Source of the DNA: an uncultured Bacilli bacterium
Lineage (GTDB): Bacteria; Bacillota_I; Bacilli_A; RF39; UBA660
Assembly (NCBI GenBank): GCA_947589435.1
Contig: CANQBI010000012.1
Coordinates: forward strand, 1-43,535
Length of the DNA: 43,535 nt
Direction: 5' to 3'
Positions 1 to 8,262 of this stretch are shown here, in pieces (position 1 is the first letter of the stretch; each line of letters begins with the position of its first letter). The translations under genes and the position numbers were made by a program. The notes beneath the pieces are model-generated. The model had not been told where the DNA came from. It searched no databases and saw nothing but the letters and a program-made list of their open reading frames with translations.

Positions 1-80
1 TAAGGCTCATTTAAAAATGTTGGTTTTCCTACATAATTATATGGACCAAATATTACATTTTTATATTGACTTTAACATTA

Positions 81-533
81 TTATTTATAAGTTTCTCTTT
101 CATCAGTCATATAAAGTAAATAATCGGTACTAGTTTGATAAAATTTGGCTAACTTTATTAATTTCTTATTAGATATTTCACTATAATTAGTTTCATAATG
201 CGAATAACCTTTTTTACTCATATTTAAAAGTTTTGCTATATCATCTTGTAATAAATCTTTATCTTCTCTTATTTCTTTTAATCTATGTAATTCCTTAGTA
301 TTAATAACACTAGAAGTTCTATATGGTTTATTTATATCACTAATACCTAAAATATAATCAATAGAAGTATTAAAAAAGATGGCAAATTTCTTTAAAGTTT
401 CAATAGAGATATTTCTAACATTTCTTTCATATTGGGAATATCCTGTTTGACTCATATTAACTATTTTAGCCATTTCTATTTGACTTAAATTTTTCTTTTT
501 TCTTAATTCTTTTAATCTATTCATAACCATCAA
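81..533 (-). CDS. Regulator with two tandem XRE-type HTH domains
   Basis: A 150-residue cytoplasmic protein made of two copies of a Cro/C1-type helix-turn-helix. The first copy spans about residues 4-60 (core LSQIEMAKIVNMSQTGYSQYE-like) and the second about 83-140 (LLQDDIAKLLNMSKKGYSHYE-like). Each ends in the same TSxDYxL helix, so the gene arose by internal duplication. XRE proteins bind short operators, usually as dimers; a covalent double domain could act as a built-in dimer. No strong ribosome binding site is visible; starts at 533 or at the internal ATG (524) are both possible. It is divergent from the truncated variable surface gene at 580, with only 46 bases between them, so control of that gene is possible but unproven. 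HTH identity is secure; the targets are unknown. Confidence 0.8.
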   Translation of the reverse strand: MMVMNRLKELRKKKNLSQIEMAKIVNMSQTGYSQYERNVRNISIETLKKFAIFFNTSIDYILGISDINKPYRTSSVINTKELHRLKEIREDKDLLQDDIAKLLNMSKKGYSHYETNYSEISNKKLIKLAKFYQTSTDYLLYMTDERETYK

Positions 534-561
534 ATAAAATTTATCACAATTATAAAATTAT

Positions 562-590
562 ATTGACTAAGTCTCATATTTGAATTATAA
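562..590 (+). promoter_or_regulatory. Candidate sigma-A promoter before the truncated variable gene
   Basis: TTGACT and TATAAT are separated by 17 bases. The predicted transcription start (about 597) lies inside the open frame beginning at 580. Either translation starts further in, or this promoter does not serve an intact gene. Confidence 0.5.
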
Positions 591-1683
591 TTTATTTAAA
601 CCAAACAAATCCCAAATATTACAAGATATTAAAAGAGTAGATATATTTGAAAATAAAGATAAAGCATTATCTATAATGATTCAACAACCGGATTATACTT
701 ATAAAGAAGACACAAGTAGAACAGCATGGCCAAGCACAACAGAATATTTATATTCAGGGTCTAAATGTACAGATAAAGATGGAGTAGATATAGGAGATAC
801 ATCATCCTATATAAGTTTTGAAGAAAAAAGTCATACAGCTACAATTACAACAAAAAAGACAATATATTGTACATTATACTTTGCCAATGGGCGTCCAGCT
901 TTAGAAGTATTAAAAGCCACAACTGATAATACATATGCCGGAGGAGGAGAACATACAACAGCAGTAGAAGGATTATATAGATTTAAAGGAACATATAGTG
1001 AAGTAAAGAATAACTATATATGTTTAGGAGCAGATGAAAATCCCGAAAAATGCAAAACGAACCCAGATAATATGTATCGAATAATCGGAGTAACCGACGG
1101 AAGTGAAGAAAGTACGCTAGGATTAAAAGCAGGAATGTTAAAGGTAATCAAGGCAACACCTTCAAATACAAGTCAAGCATGGTCCGCTTATGGTAATTAC
1201 GATTGGGATAGTACATATGCAACAGCAAGAACATATTTAAATAGTACATTCTACAATGGAAATACAATAGATTCAAGAATAAAACCATACATAGCAAATG
1301 TATATTGGTGGAAAGGAGATAACACGACAGAAAATGCAACATCAGAAACAACTACAAAAACAACAGGCCAATATCAAATAGGATTAATGTACAAAAGTGA
1401 TTATTACAATGTATGGACATACTCATCACCATATACAAATAATTGGCTTCATATCACACATGGATTAAGTAGTAGTTCAACAACATATAGTAGTACCTCC
1501 GAATGGACTATGACAAAGGATGGCCCCCGTATTGCATGGCGTGTGTTTTCGGACGGCCGTTTGGACAGTGAGAGTGTGACCGGTCCGTATGCGGTTCGCC
1601 CAGTCTTCTATCTAACATCCAATGTAGGATTAGTAGGATTAGGAAGTGAATCAAGTCCGTACACGATAACAACTATTAAATAA
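580..1683 (+). CDS. Variable C-type-lectin-like surface protein, DGR target family, 5' truncated
   Basis: This 367-residue open frame is homologous to the two other family members at 13517 and 22694. Shared blocks are ITTKKTIYCTLYF near residue 90, YRFKGTYSEVKNNYICLG, MYRIIGV, EWTM and the terminal AVRPVFYL. The others begin with a membrane anchor; this one starts at a TTG without a ribosome binding site, and an in-frame stop lies at 568-570. The anchor and the usual upstream partner gene are missing. The C-terminal stretch at about 1513-1593 is strikingly GC-rich compared with the rest of the gene and matches the variable repeat of a DGR target. I read it as a truncated, possibly silent, family member; expression from a downstream start cannot be excluded. 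The lectin-like fold is inferred from DGR targets in general. Confidence 0.6.
   Translation: MNYNLFKPNKSQILQDIKRVDIFENKDKALSIMIQQPDYTYKEDTSRTAWPSTTEYLYSGSKCTDKDGVDIGDTSSYISFEEKSHTATITTKKTIYCTLYFANGRPALEVLKATTDNTYAGGGEHTTAVEGLYRFKGTYSEVKNNYICLGADENPEKCKTNPDNMYRIIGVTDGSEESTLGLKAGMLKVIKATPSNTSQAWSAYGNYDWDSTYATARTYLNSTFYNGNTIDSRIKPYIANVYWWKGDNTTENATSETTTKTTGQYQIGLMYKSDYYNVWTYSSPYTNNWLHITHGLSSSSTTYSSTSEWTMTKDGPRIAWRVFSDGRLDSESVTGPYAVRPVFYLTSNVGLVGLGSESSPYTITTIK
1513..1593 (+). other. DGR-type variable region (copy 1)
   Basis: The region between the conserved codons for EWTM and VRPVFYL has few adenines and high GC in an otherwise adenine-rich gene. Aligned codon by codon with 14570-14662, most differences fall at codon positions 1 and 2 while T, C or G at position 3 is kept. 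That is expected when AAT/AAC/AAG codons of a template are mutated at adenines. The flank gttcgcccagtcttctatct (1594-1613) is identical in both genes and may contain the initiation-of-mutagenic-homing site. Confidence 0.65.
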
Positions 1684-1735
1684 AACTTAAAATTATATAA
1701 TTTATCGACATAATATAACTTTATTCAACAAAATA

Positions 1736-1750
1736 TGACAAATGTTGTCA
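1736..1750. promoter_or_regulatory. Palindrome TGACAA-atg-TTGTCA, candidate operator
   Basis: A perfect inverted repeat with 6-base arms and a 3-base centre, about 115 bases before the AlbA_2 gene. It could be an operator for that gene or for a nearby XRE protein. There is no further support. Confidence 0.35.
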
Positions 1751-1864
1751 AAATCTCCTATGGACTTTTTATTGACTAATAGTTTAAAATATATAGCTAT
1801 TGAAGGAAGAAGTAGTAAAAAATATACTTTTTCCTTTTTCATTTCAATAGGAGGAAATAAAATT

Positions 1865-3292
1865 ATGGATATTAAAGAATTAATTAAAAAAGGTGAAAGT
1901 ATTAATGTGGAATTTAAAACCGCAAATAGTATTTTACCTAAAAGTTTATTTGAAACAGTATGTGCTTTTTTAAATACCAATGGTGGTTATATTATTTTAG
2001 GAGTAAATGATAAAAATGAAATTATTGGTGTTGATGAATATTATGTAGATAAATTAAAGAAGGATTTTACAAGTAAATGTAATAATGAAGAAGTAATAAA
2101 TCCCACTATTTATTGTGAATTAAAAGAAATAGAAGTAAATGGCAAAATATTACTTTATACTTATATTGAAGAATCAAAAACTGTTCATAAAACTAAAAAT
2201 AAAGTATTTATTAGAAATTATGAAGGGGATTTTGATATTACCAATAATATGAATTTAATTGTGCAAATTCATAATCAAAAAAGTAAAATTTATGATGAAG
2301 ATAAAATTTATCCTTATATAGACATAGAAAATGATTTAAATCATGAACTTATTAATAAATCACGAAGACTTGCAGATGCCAATATTAACAAAAGACATCC
2401 TTGGTTAGATATGAGTGATTTAGAACTTTTAAAAAGTGCGGGTTTATATAAGAAAGACCCTATAACTAAAGAAGAAGGCATAACTCTTGCCGGTATTATG
2501 TTGTTTGGTAAAGATAGAGTAATACTTAATGCCAATCCTTATTGTAGGACGGATGCTATCTTAAGAGTAGATGATTTAGATAGATATGATGATCGAGATT
2601 TTGTCGAAACTAATCTTTTAGATATGTATGATAGATTACTTGATTTTATTAAAAAATATACTAAAGATAGATTTACTTTAAATGATAAAAATATAAGAGT
2701 AAGTGCTATGAGTATTATTGCTAGAGAAATGGTTTTAAATAGTTTAATTCATCGTTCCATACTTGATGGACATACTAGTAGAGTAATAATTTATGAAGAC
2801 AAAATGATTATGGAAAATCCTAATTCATTTAGTACGATGAGATATTTAACTATTCATAATTATTTTCCATTTCCTAAAAATCCAACTTTAGCTAAGTTTT
2901 TCAGAGAAATTGGCTATGCTGATGAACTAGGAAGTGGTATAAAAAGAATAACAGAGAATTCTCTTCTTTATTCAGGAAAACTTCCCATCATTGAAGATAA
3001 AGAAATGTTTAGAATAACTATTCCTTTAGTTAAAGATAAAATGTATAGTGATGAAGAATTAAAGAAGTTATCAAATAAAGATGAAAATAACGAACTAAAT
3101 TCTGATGAAAAAATAATATTATCAATGTTGGTAAATAATCCATTTATAACAGCAGAAGAAATGAGTGAAAAAACAAATTTTTCAAAAAGAAAAATATATA
3201 GAATCTATGATAAACTAAAAGAAAGTAATTATATAGAAAGGAACGGCTCAGATAAAAATGGTTCTTGGAAAATAATTAAGAAACAAGATTAA
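1865..3292 (+). CDS. AlbA_2 (Schlafen-type) / ATP-binding transcriptional regulator
   Basis: A 475-residue protein of the divergent AAA-4 / AlbA_2 family. Residues about 1-120 form the AlbA_2 nucleic-acid-binding domain (GESINVEFK, then ETVCAFLNTNGGYIILGV). The middle carries the family's helical and ATPase-like region (ITLAGIMLFGKD, HRSILDGHTSR, MENPNSF, ADELGSGIKRI). The last 75 residues form a winged helix (ILSMLVNNPFITAEEMS, then SKRKIYRIYDKLKE). I chose the ATG at 1865 because GGAGG stands 10 bases before it; the frame stays open upstream to 1742 without a ribosome binding site. Such proteins are common in mobile or accessory DNA as putative regulators or defence components. The specific role here is unknown. 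Confidence 0.75.
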   Translation: MDIKELIKKGESINVEFKTANSILPKSLFETVCAFLNTNGGYIILGVNDKNEIIGVDEYYVDKLKKDFTSKCNNEEVINPTIYCELKEIEVNGKILLYTYIEESKTVHKTKNKVFIRNYEGDFDITNNMNLIVQIHNQKSKIYDEDKIYPYIDIENDLNHELINKSRRLADANINKRHPWLDMSDLELLKSAGLYKKDPITKEEGITLAGIMLFGKDRVILNANPYCRTDAILRVDDLDRYDDRDFVETNLLDMYDRLLDFIKKYTKDRFTLNDKNIRVSAMSIIAREMVLNSLIHRSILDGHTSRVIIYEDKMIMENPNSFSTMRYLTIHNYFPFPKNPTLAKFFREIGYADELGSGIKRITENSLLYSGKLPIIEDKEMFRITIPLVKDKMYSDEELKKLSNKDENNELNSDEKIILSMLVNNPFITAEEMSEKTNFSKRKIYRIYDKLKESNYIERNGSDKNGSWKIIKKQD

Positions 3293-3394
3293 ATACACTA
3301 AATATTAAAAAATAAAAAATAATACTTTAAAATTGGTAATTTAAATTAAAGTGTGAATGACTCCAAAAAATGACCCTAAAAAAATTATTAATTT

Positions 3395-3526
3395 GGCAGT
3401 GTAAATGGCAGTGTATATTTTAAAGAAAAAAACATCAAAACCCCTAATATATGGACATTTTAATGACATTATAGTTTTTATAAAATCATATTTGGCAGTG
3501 TAAATGGCAGTGTATTTGGCAGTGTA
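3395..3526. repeat. Five copies of GGCAGTGTA in 12-base register
   Basis: GGCAGTGTA starts at 3395, 3407, 3494, 3506 and 3518; within each cluster the period is exactly 12. Related TGACYCCAAAAAA elements occur at about 3358, 3371 and 3541. The repeats could be iterons bound by the neighbouring AlbA_2 protein. In one frame they read GSVNGSVxGSVN, which resembles the repetitive linker many AlbA_2 proteins carry before their winged helix, so they may be debris of such a gene. The 3293-3580 gap holds nothing else I can identify. Confidence 0.5.
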
Positions 3527-3580
3527 AATTAAAATAAGATTGACCCCAAAAAATAATTTTTAAAAAAGAAGATTTTATTA

Positions 3581-5164
3581 TTAATCTTCTTCTAATAAAA
3601 CAGCATGAATAACTAATCTATTTTTACCATTGTTTGAACAAGTAGATAGAGTTAGTATTTTATCACTACTTGATACAGGAGTATTAAAATTATAAATACT
3701 TCTATCGATTATTAAATCTAAGAATTCTTGAAATTTATTTTGACTACTAAAATCCGCAATTAAATAATCATTAGTATTAGGTACTACATAAATAGAGAAT
3801 ATTTTCCATTTTAATTTATCATATAAAGTATCAAATTCAATTATTTGGTTTTCTTCATTTTTATACCAATTAGAATATTTAGTTTTATATAAAGTTCCAA
3901 ACATAACGCCACTGTAATACATATTATGACCAAATATAATAGTATTTTGACTTAAATCAACAGCATTGGCTCTGTAGTCCATAAATATCCAGCCACTGGG
4001 ATCTTTTTTCTTTTTAAAGTTTTTATCCAAATAATAATCATTATCACTTGCTTGAACAACTGGATAGTCTACGTTGGTATTATTAACCTTTAGCCAACCT
4101 ACGGTATCTTCATTAATTTCAAGTAAACTATAAACATCTTCATTAATGGTTTTTTCTTCATCTTCAGTTACTAAATTATCGGGGATAATGCTTTCATCAA
4201 TTACCACATCTTCATTTTTAGCAATATTACTGTCAATGTCTTTTTTAATTTCTTCAACTTTTTGCATGGAAGAATAGTTTGAGAAGAATACATAAAAGAC
4301 TAAAGATGAAACTAAAATAAGTGAAACATATATACAAGCTTTAATCGTATTAATATTCATTTGATTCATTAAATTATCTTGTAAATATTCTTTTGAATAA
4401 TCAATTTTAAATAATATATGATTAGTTTTACTATTTTTCTTATTAATCTTTTTTAAATATTCAATTAATTCTAAATCATTAATATTTTGTTCTAAGTGAA
4501 TTTTAATATTTTTAAGTTTTAAAGCATAAAGGATTTTTAAAATATTTTCTAAATCATTTTTATTTAAATTATGAACATAAATATTTTTTAAGTATTTATT
4601 AATCTTCATAAATGATAAGAAGTCTTCTTCATCTTCTTTAGAAAAAGGGAAGTTTAAATAAATACTTGTTTTATAATATAAAGAAGAGAAGTTTTCCATA
4701 TTATTTTCTTTCATAAAATTACTTAAGAAAAGAATTTCACTTCGACTAGATACTTCAATACCTTCTTTATCCAGCATCTCTAAAAGATAAGTTGGTAAAT
4801 TATAAATAGATACATACTTGATAGTTTTAGCCTTTATTATACTTTCCGTTATTTTATAAGTAAGAATAGATTCTTCTAAAATTTGTAAATTATAAAGATG
4901 GGGAATATTTTTAACTATTCCTAAGATAAGGGGAGCAATTTCCATTTCTTTAATGACTAAAGTATTAATATTATAAGAAATAGTTAATTCTTTTAAAAAG
5001 TTATGAACTATTTTTTCATTAGTTAAAAGATATTCATCACTAAATACTAGTTCATTTTGACTAATTACATTGGTATTAATTAAACTTTTTTGTTCTTGTT
5101 TTAATCTTTTTTTCTCTAAAACAAATAGTTTATTATTCTTTATTTGAAATAATACTTTTATCAT
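3581..5164 (-). CDS. Class B-like sortase with a large cytoplasmic N-terminal domain
   Basis: Sortases are membrane cysteine transpeptidases that link surface proteins to peptidoglycan. The C-terminal 200 residues of this 527-residue protein show class B features: WLKVNNTNVDYPVVQ, the catalytic histidine in IIFGHNM (about 411), the catalytic cysteine in TLSTC (about 507) and the arginine in NRLVIHAVL. A single membrane segment lies at about 275-297. Before it is a domain of about 270 residues without a recognisable family, predicted cytoplasmic. Typical class B sortases are about 230-270 residues with a short N-terminal anchor, so the extension is unusual. I chose the ATG at 5164 because AGGAG precedes it; the frame could start upstream at 5227. 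It is divergent from the likely substrate gene at 5297. Confidence 0.85.
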   Translation of the reverse strand: MIKVLFQIKNNKLFVLEKKRLKQEQKSLINTNVISQNELVFSDEYLLTNEKIVHNFLKELTISYNINTLVIKEMEIAPLILGIVKNIPHLYNLQILEESILTYKITESIIKAKTIKYVSIYNLPTYLLEMLDKEGIEVSSRSEILFLSNFMKENNMENFSSLYYKTSIYLNFPFSKEDEEDFLSFMKINKYLKNIYVHNLNKNDLENILKILYALKLKNIKIHLEQNINDLELIEYLKKINKKNSKTNHILFKIDYSKEYLQDNLMNQMNINTIKACIYVSLILVSSLVFYVFFSNYSSMQKVEEIKKDIDSNIAKNEDVVIDESIIPDNLVTEDEEKTINEDVYSLLEINEDTVGWLKVNNTNVDYPVVQASDNDYYLDKNFKKKKDPSGWIFMDYRANAVDLSQNTIIFGHNMYYSGVMFGTLYKTKYSNWYKNEENQIIEFDTLYDKLKWKIFSIYVVPNTNDYLIADFSSQNKFQEFLDLIIDRSIYNFNTPVSSSDKILTLSTCSNNGKNRLVIHAVLLEED

Positions 5165-5251
5165 ATTTATTATACTCCTATTAATATAATAACACAATTT
5201 GACACATTTTAATAAAAAAATTTTCAAAAAATGTAGATTTTTGTATTTTTA

Positions 5252-5260
5252 TGGTATAAT
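5252..5260 (+). promoter_or_regulatory. Extended -10 promoter for the wall-sorted protein
   Basis: TGG directly precedes TATAAT (5255-5260), an extended -10 element. The -35 region (tgtaga, 17 bases upstream) is weak. The start codon is 37 bases downstream. Confidence 0.55.
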
Positions 5261-5296
5261 AATGACATAATAAAGAGTAGGAGAGGATTAAAAAGT

Positions 5297-5833
5297 ATGA
5301 AAAAAGGTTTAAGTTTATTATTAATGACTATGATGGTATTTTTACCATTAAGAACTAAAGCCGCAGTTGCTTTAGATAATCAATGTAGTGAAGCAGATAG
5401 TAATGGAATTATTAATTGTACAGTTACTTATAATATTGTTGGAGATGCTGCCAGTGAACTTACAGTTAATTTAACTGAAGGTGGCGGTGCGCAAGTTACC
5501 GATATTTTAACAGCATCTGGTTCTGAATGGAGTGTAGCAAGTAGAAACGAAGTTGGAAATGTTTGGACTGTTAATCTAGAATCAATTGGAGTTACAGGAG
5601 AAGGAACATTATTTAGATTTAGTTATCGTCCAAGTGGAAGTGATGATTGTAAAATCACAATTGAACTTGGAGAAACTCAAATTACCGTTGCCCCTCCAAC
5701 AACACCAGATGAACCTACAGATAACAAACAAACAGGAGCAACACTTCCATATATTGCTTTAGGAACTATGGCTGTTGTAGCCGTTGGAGCTTACATTGCT
5801 GTAAAAAATAAAGCTAAAATGTATAGAATATAA
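5297..5833 (+). CDS. Secreted surface protein with NKQTG cell-wall sorting signal
   Basis: A 178-residue exported protein. Residues 1-23 form a signal peptide (MKKGLSLLLMTMMVFLPLRT, then KAA). The mature part is a beta-rich domain with a likely disulphide pair (CSEADSNGIINC) and a third cysteine in DDCKITIEL. A proline/threonine-rich spacer (TPDEPTDNKQTG) leads to a hydrophobic segment (PYIALGTMAVVAVGAYIAV) and a basic tail. This is the layout of a sortase substrate; NKQTG resembles the NPQTN/NPKTG motifs of class B sortases. The divergent sortase gene supports an enzyme-substrate pair. A strong ribosome binding site (aggagagg) precedes the ATG. Function of the globular domain is unknown; a cohesin-like or Ig-like fold is a guess. 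Confidence 0.7.
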   Translation: MKKGLSLLLMTMMVFLPLRTKAAVALDNQCSEADSNGIINCTVTYNIVGDAASELTVNLTEGGGAQVTDILTASGSEWSVASRNEVGNVWTVNLESIGVTGEGTLFRFSYRPSGSDDCKITIELGETQITVAPPTTPDEPTDNKQTGATLPYIALGTMAVVAVGAYIAVKNKAKMYRI

Positions 5834-5850
5834 TAAAGTTTTAAAGTTAA

Positions 5851-5881
5851 AATAGTCTTTCTCTAGGAAAGATTATTTTTT
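5851..5881 (+). terminator. Intrinsic terminator after the surface protein
   Basis: An 11-base stem (aatagtctttc with gaaagattatt) and a 5-base loop, followed by a T-run. Confidence 0.75.
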
Positions 5882-5883
5882 TA

Positions 5884-5892
5884 TGGTATAAT
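5884..5892 (+). promoter_or_regulatory. lysS: Extended -10 promoter of lysS
   Basis: TGG followed by TATAAT at 5887-5892, the same arrangement as at 5252-5260. It lies just behind the preceding terminator and leaves a short leader before the ATG at 5915. Confidence 0.5.
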
Positions 5893-5914
5893 CTTGGTGA
5901 AAGCGGTGAAGTTT

Positions 5915-7399
5915 ATGCGTGAGTTTACAGAACAAGAATTAGTAAGAAGAGAAAAATTAAAAAATTTAAGAGAACTAGGAATGGATCCTTTTGGTTCTAA
6001 ATTTAAAAGAACGAGTAATTCGAAATTAATTAGAGAAAATTTTGAAACTATTTCCAAAGAAGATTTAGAAGAGCAAAAGAATGAAGTAATTGTGGCAGGA
6101 CGCATTATGAGCAAAAGAAGAAGTGGTAAAGCCGGATTTATGGATATTCAAGATAAATATGGTAGTATTCAAATTTATATAAGTATTAATGATGTAGGGG
6201 AAAGTGAATACGAGTTATATAAAGCTTGTGATATAGGAGATATCATTGGTATTAATGGTTGGGTATGTAAAACAAATACTGGTGCTTTAACTATTCATGC
6301 CACTAAATATACGCATTTAGTAAAAGCCTTAAGACCCCTTCCTGAAAAATTCCATGGTTTAACGGATATTGAAGAAAGATATAGAAGACGTTATGTTGAT
6401 TTAATAATGAATGAGGATGCCAAAAATATTGCTTTTATAAGACCAAAGATTATCCGCTGTATTCAAAACTTTATGGATAATCAGGGTTTTGTAGAAGTAG
6501 AAACTCCAGTTTTAACTAGTTTATTAACCGGAGCAGCCGCAAGACCATTTAAAACGCATCATAATGCTCAAGATTTAGATATGTATTTAAGAATTGCTTT
6601 GGAACTACCTTTAAAAAGATTACTGGTTGGAGGTATGGAAGCTGTTTATGAAATAGGTAGAACATTTAGAAATGAAGGAATGGACCCAAAACATAATCCT
6701 GAATTTACAATGATGGAAGCCTACCTTGCGTATTCGGATTTAGAAGGTATGATGGATTTAACCGAAAAGATGTATCAAACTATAGCAAGAGAAGTCTTTG
6801 GTAAAATGGTTTATAATTGGTGTGGCAATGAAATAAACCTAGAAGGGCCTTGGAAAAGAGTTAGTATGACGGAGGCCATCAAAGATAAAACGGGTATTGA
6901 TTTTACCAAGGAAATGAGTTTAGATGAAGCCTTAAAATTATGTGAAGAACATGAAATAGAGGTAGAAGAACATCAAAAATCAATAGGACATATTATTAAT
7001 TTATTCTTTGAGAAATATGTGGAAGAAACTCTAATTGAACCAACTTTCCTTTATGGGCATCCAATTGAGATTTCCCCTCTTACAAAAAAAGATCCTAAAG
7101 ATTCAAGATTTACCGAACGGTTTGAATTATTCATTGGTGGTAAAGAATTTGCTAATGCTTATACCGAATTAAATGATCCTGATGACCAACTTGCTCGTTT
7201 TGAAGACCAATTAAAAGAAAAAGATTTAGGAAACGAAGAGGCTAACGATATTGATATGGACTTTATTGAAGCTTTGGAATATGGAATGCCTCCTGCTGGT
7301 GGTATTGGCTATGGTATTGACCGTTTAGTAATGTTATTTACGGAAAGCGATTCCATTAGAGATGTTATTTTATTCCCAACGATGAAACCAAGAGATTAA
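5915..7399 (+). CDS. lysS: Lysyl-tRNA synthetase, class II
   Basis: Charges tRNA-Lys with lysine using ATP. The 494-residue length is normal. The N-terminal anticodon-binding OB fold covers about residues 50-150 (VAGRIMSKRRSGKAGFMDIQ). The class II core follows: motif 1 around FMDNQGFVEVETPVL, motif 2 in YEIGRTFRNEGMDPKHNPEFT, and motif 3 in GIGYGIDRLVMLFT. I prefer the ATG at 5915, preceded by GGTGAAG, over the in-frame TTG at 5894, which lies on the predicted transcription start. The gene has its own promoter and terminator and so looks monocistronic. Confidence 0.97.
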   Translation: MREFTEQELVRREKLKNLRELGMDPFGSKFKRTSNSKLIRENFETISKEDLEEQKNEVIVAGRIMSKRRSGKAGFMDIQDKYGSIQIYISINDVGESEYELYKACDIGDIIGINGWVCKTNTGALTIHATKYTHLVKALRPLPEKFHGLTDIEERYRRRYVDLIMNEDAKNIAFIRPKIIRCIQNFMDNQGFVEVETPVLTSLLTGAAARPFKTHHNAQDLDMYLRIALELPLKRLLVGGMEAVYEIGRTFRNEGMDPKHNPEFTMMEAYLAYSDLEGMMDLTEKMYQTIAREVFGKMVYNWCGNEINLEGPWKRVSMTEAIKDKTGIDFTKEMSLDEALKLCEEHEIEVEEHQKSIGHIINLFFEKYVEETLIEPTFLYGHPIEISPLTKKDPKDSRFTERFELFIGGKEFANAYTELNDPDDQLARFEDQLKEKDLGNEEANDIDMDFIEALEYGMPPAGGIGYGIDRLVMLFTESDSIRDVILFPTMKPRD

Positions 7400-7405
7400 A
7401 ATTAC

Positions 7406-7430
7406 AAAAGCCTAAGTTTAGGCTTTTTCT
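7406..7430 (+). terminator. Intrinsic terminator after lysS
   Basis: A 10-base stem (aaaagcctaa with ttaggctttt) and a T-run. Confidence 0.85.
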
Positions 7431-7450
7431 TAAATTTAAGGAGGTAAAAT

Positions 7451-8167
7451 ATGCAAGCTATGATTTGTTTAGGAAATGGTAAATATTATTTCTCTACAGT
7501 TTATGGTTATTATAAAGATATAAATGGTCAAGATGAATATGATAAATACCTTCAAGAAATTTATAATCCTTATTGGATAGTTTGGGATGAAAAGAAAGAA
7601 CATTTAATTAAATGGTATGATGTTGACCAAAATTCTAAATATATTATTTATAAAATAATTATCATTGATTCTGACCAAACGAATTGGAATATAAATGCTG
7701 ATGGGGAAGGATGTGTTAATTTTCTTTCTAAAGAAATTATCACATCTCTATTAAATCAAGATATTAATTCTAACCCTCTTCTTTCTAAATGCTTAGAAAT
7801 TGATAAAAAATATGTTTATAAAGATAAATATGAAATAAAGAATTTAAAAGATATTGAAGATTTAAAATGGGCTACTAGAGAATTTCATGATGCGGAAATT
7901 ATTAAAGAAAAATTAAATAGTGATGGGTCTCTTTATTTAAAATTTTCTTTGCCATATGATGCCGAAATTGAAATTTGGTTTTGGGGTAATTTAGAATATA
8001 ATACTAAAATTAAAAACATAGATCCTTATTTTATGGGAGTAACAATAACTATTCAAGATGGCTTTATCTATTTCATTGATGATTTTAATATGAAACCTGA
8101 ATATTTAAAACCTGAACATTTCTATGTTAAAGCCCGAAATATGCAATATAGAATTATTCCTGTCTAA
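7451..8167 (+). CDS. Hypothetical cytoplasmic protein
   Basis: A 238-residue protein I do not recognise. It has no signal peptide or membrane segment and is rich in aromatic and acidic residues. The ribosome binding site (aaggagg) and ATG at 7451 are clear. The second half contains a possible separate domain starting at WATREFHDAEI and including WFWGNLEYN. The WxxREFHDAEI-type opening is reminiscent of small immunity-like or DUF proteins in Bacillota, but I cannot name a family. It stands alone between the lysS terminator and the promoter of the carrier gene. Confidence 0.7.
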   Translation: MQAMICLGNGKYYFSTVYGYYKDINGQDEYDKYLQEIYNPYWIVWDEKKEHLIKWYDVDQNSKYIIYKIIIIDSDQTNWNINADGEGCVNFLSKEIITSLLNQDINSNPLLSKCLEIDKKYVYKDKYEIKNLKDIEDLKWATREFHDAEIIKEKLNSDGSLYLKFSLPYDAEIEIWFWGNLEYNTKIKNIDPYFMGVTITIQDGFIYFIDDFNMKPEYLKPEHFYVKARNMQYRIIPV

Positions 8168-8212
8168 AGCCTTTTTCGTTAGAGATAAACTACCAAAAAT
8201 ATCTAGTTTTAC

Positions 8213-8241
8213 TTGTCTGTTTATTTTTCTAGTGTTATAAT
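8213..8241 (+). promoter_or_regulatory. Sigma-A promoter of the YfcC-type carrier
   Basis: TTGTCT and TATAAT are separated by 17 bases. The start codon at 8263 follows with AGGAGG in between. Confidence 0.7.
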
Positions 8242-8262
8242 TTTTATAGGAGGTAGAAAAAT

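Noticed and set aside
1-80. Minus-strand open stretch reading towards the left edge
   Set aside because: It has no start codon or ribosome binding site after the preceding gene's stop and is too short to identify.
3395-3526. CRISPR-like repeats or replication origin iterons
   Set aside because: The repeats are only 9 bases in a 12-base register, with no spacers, no rep gene and no DnaA boxes.
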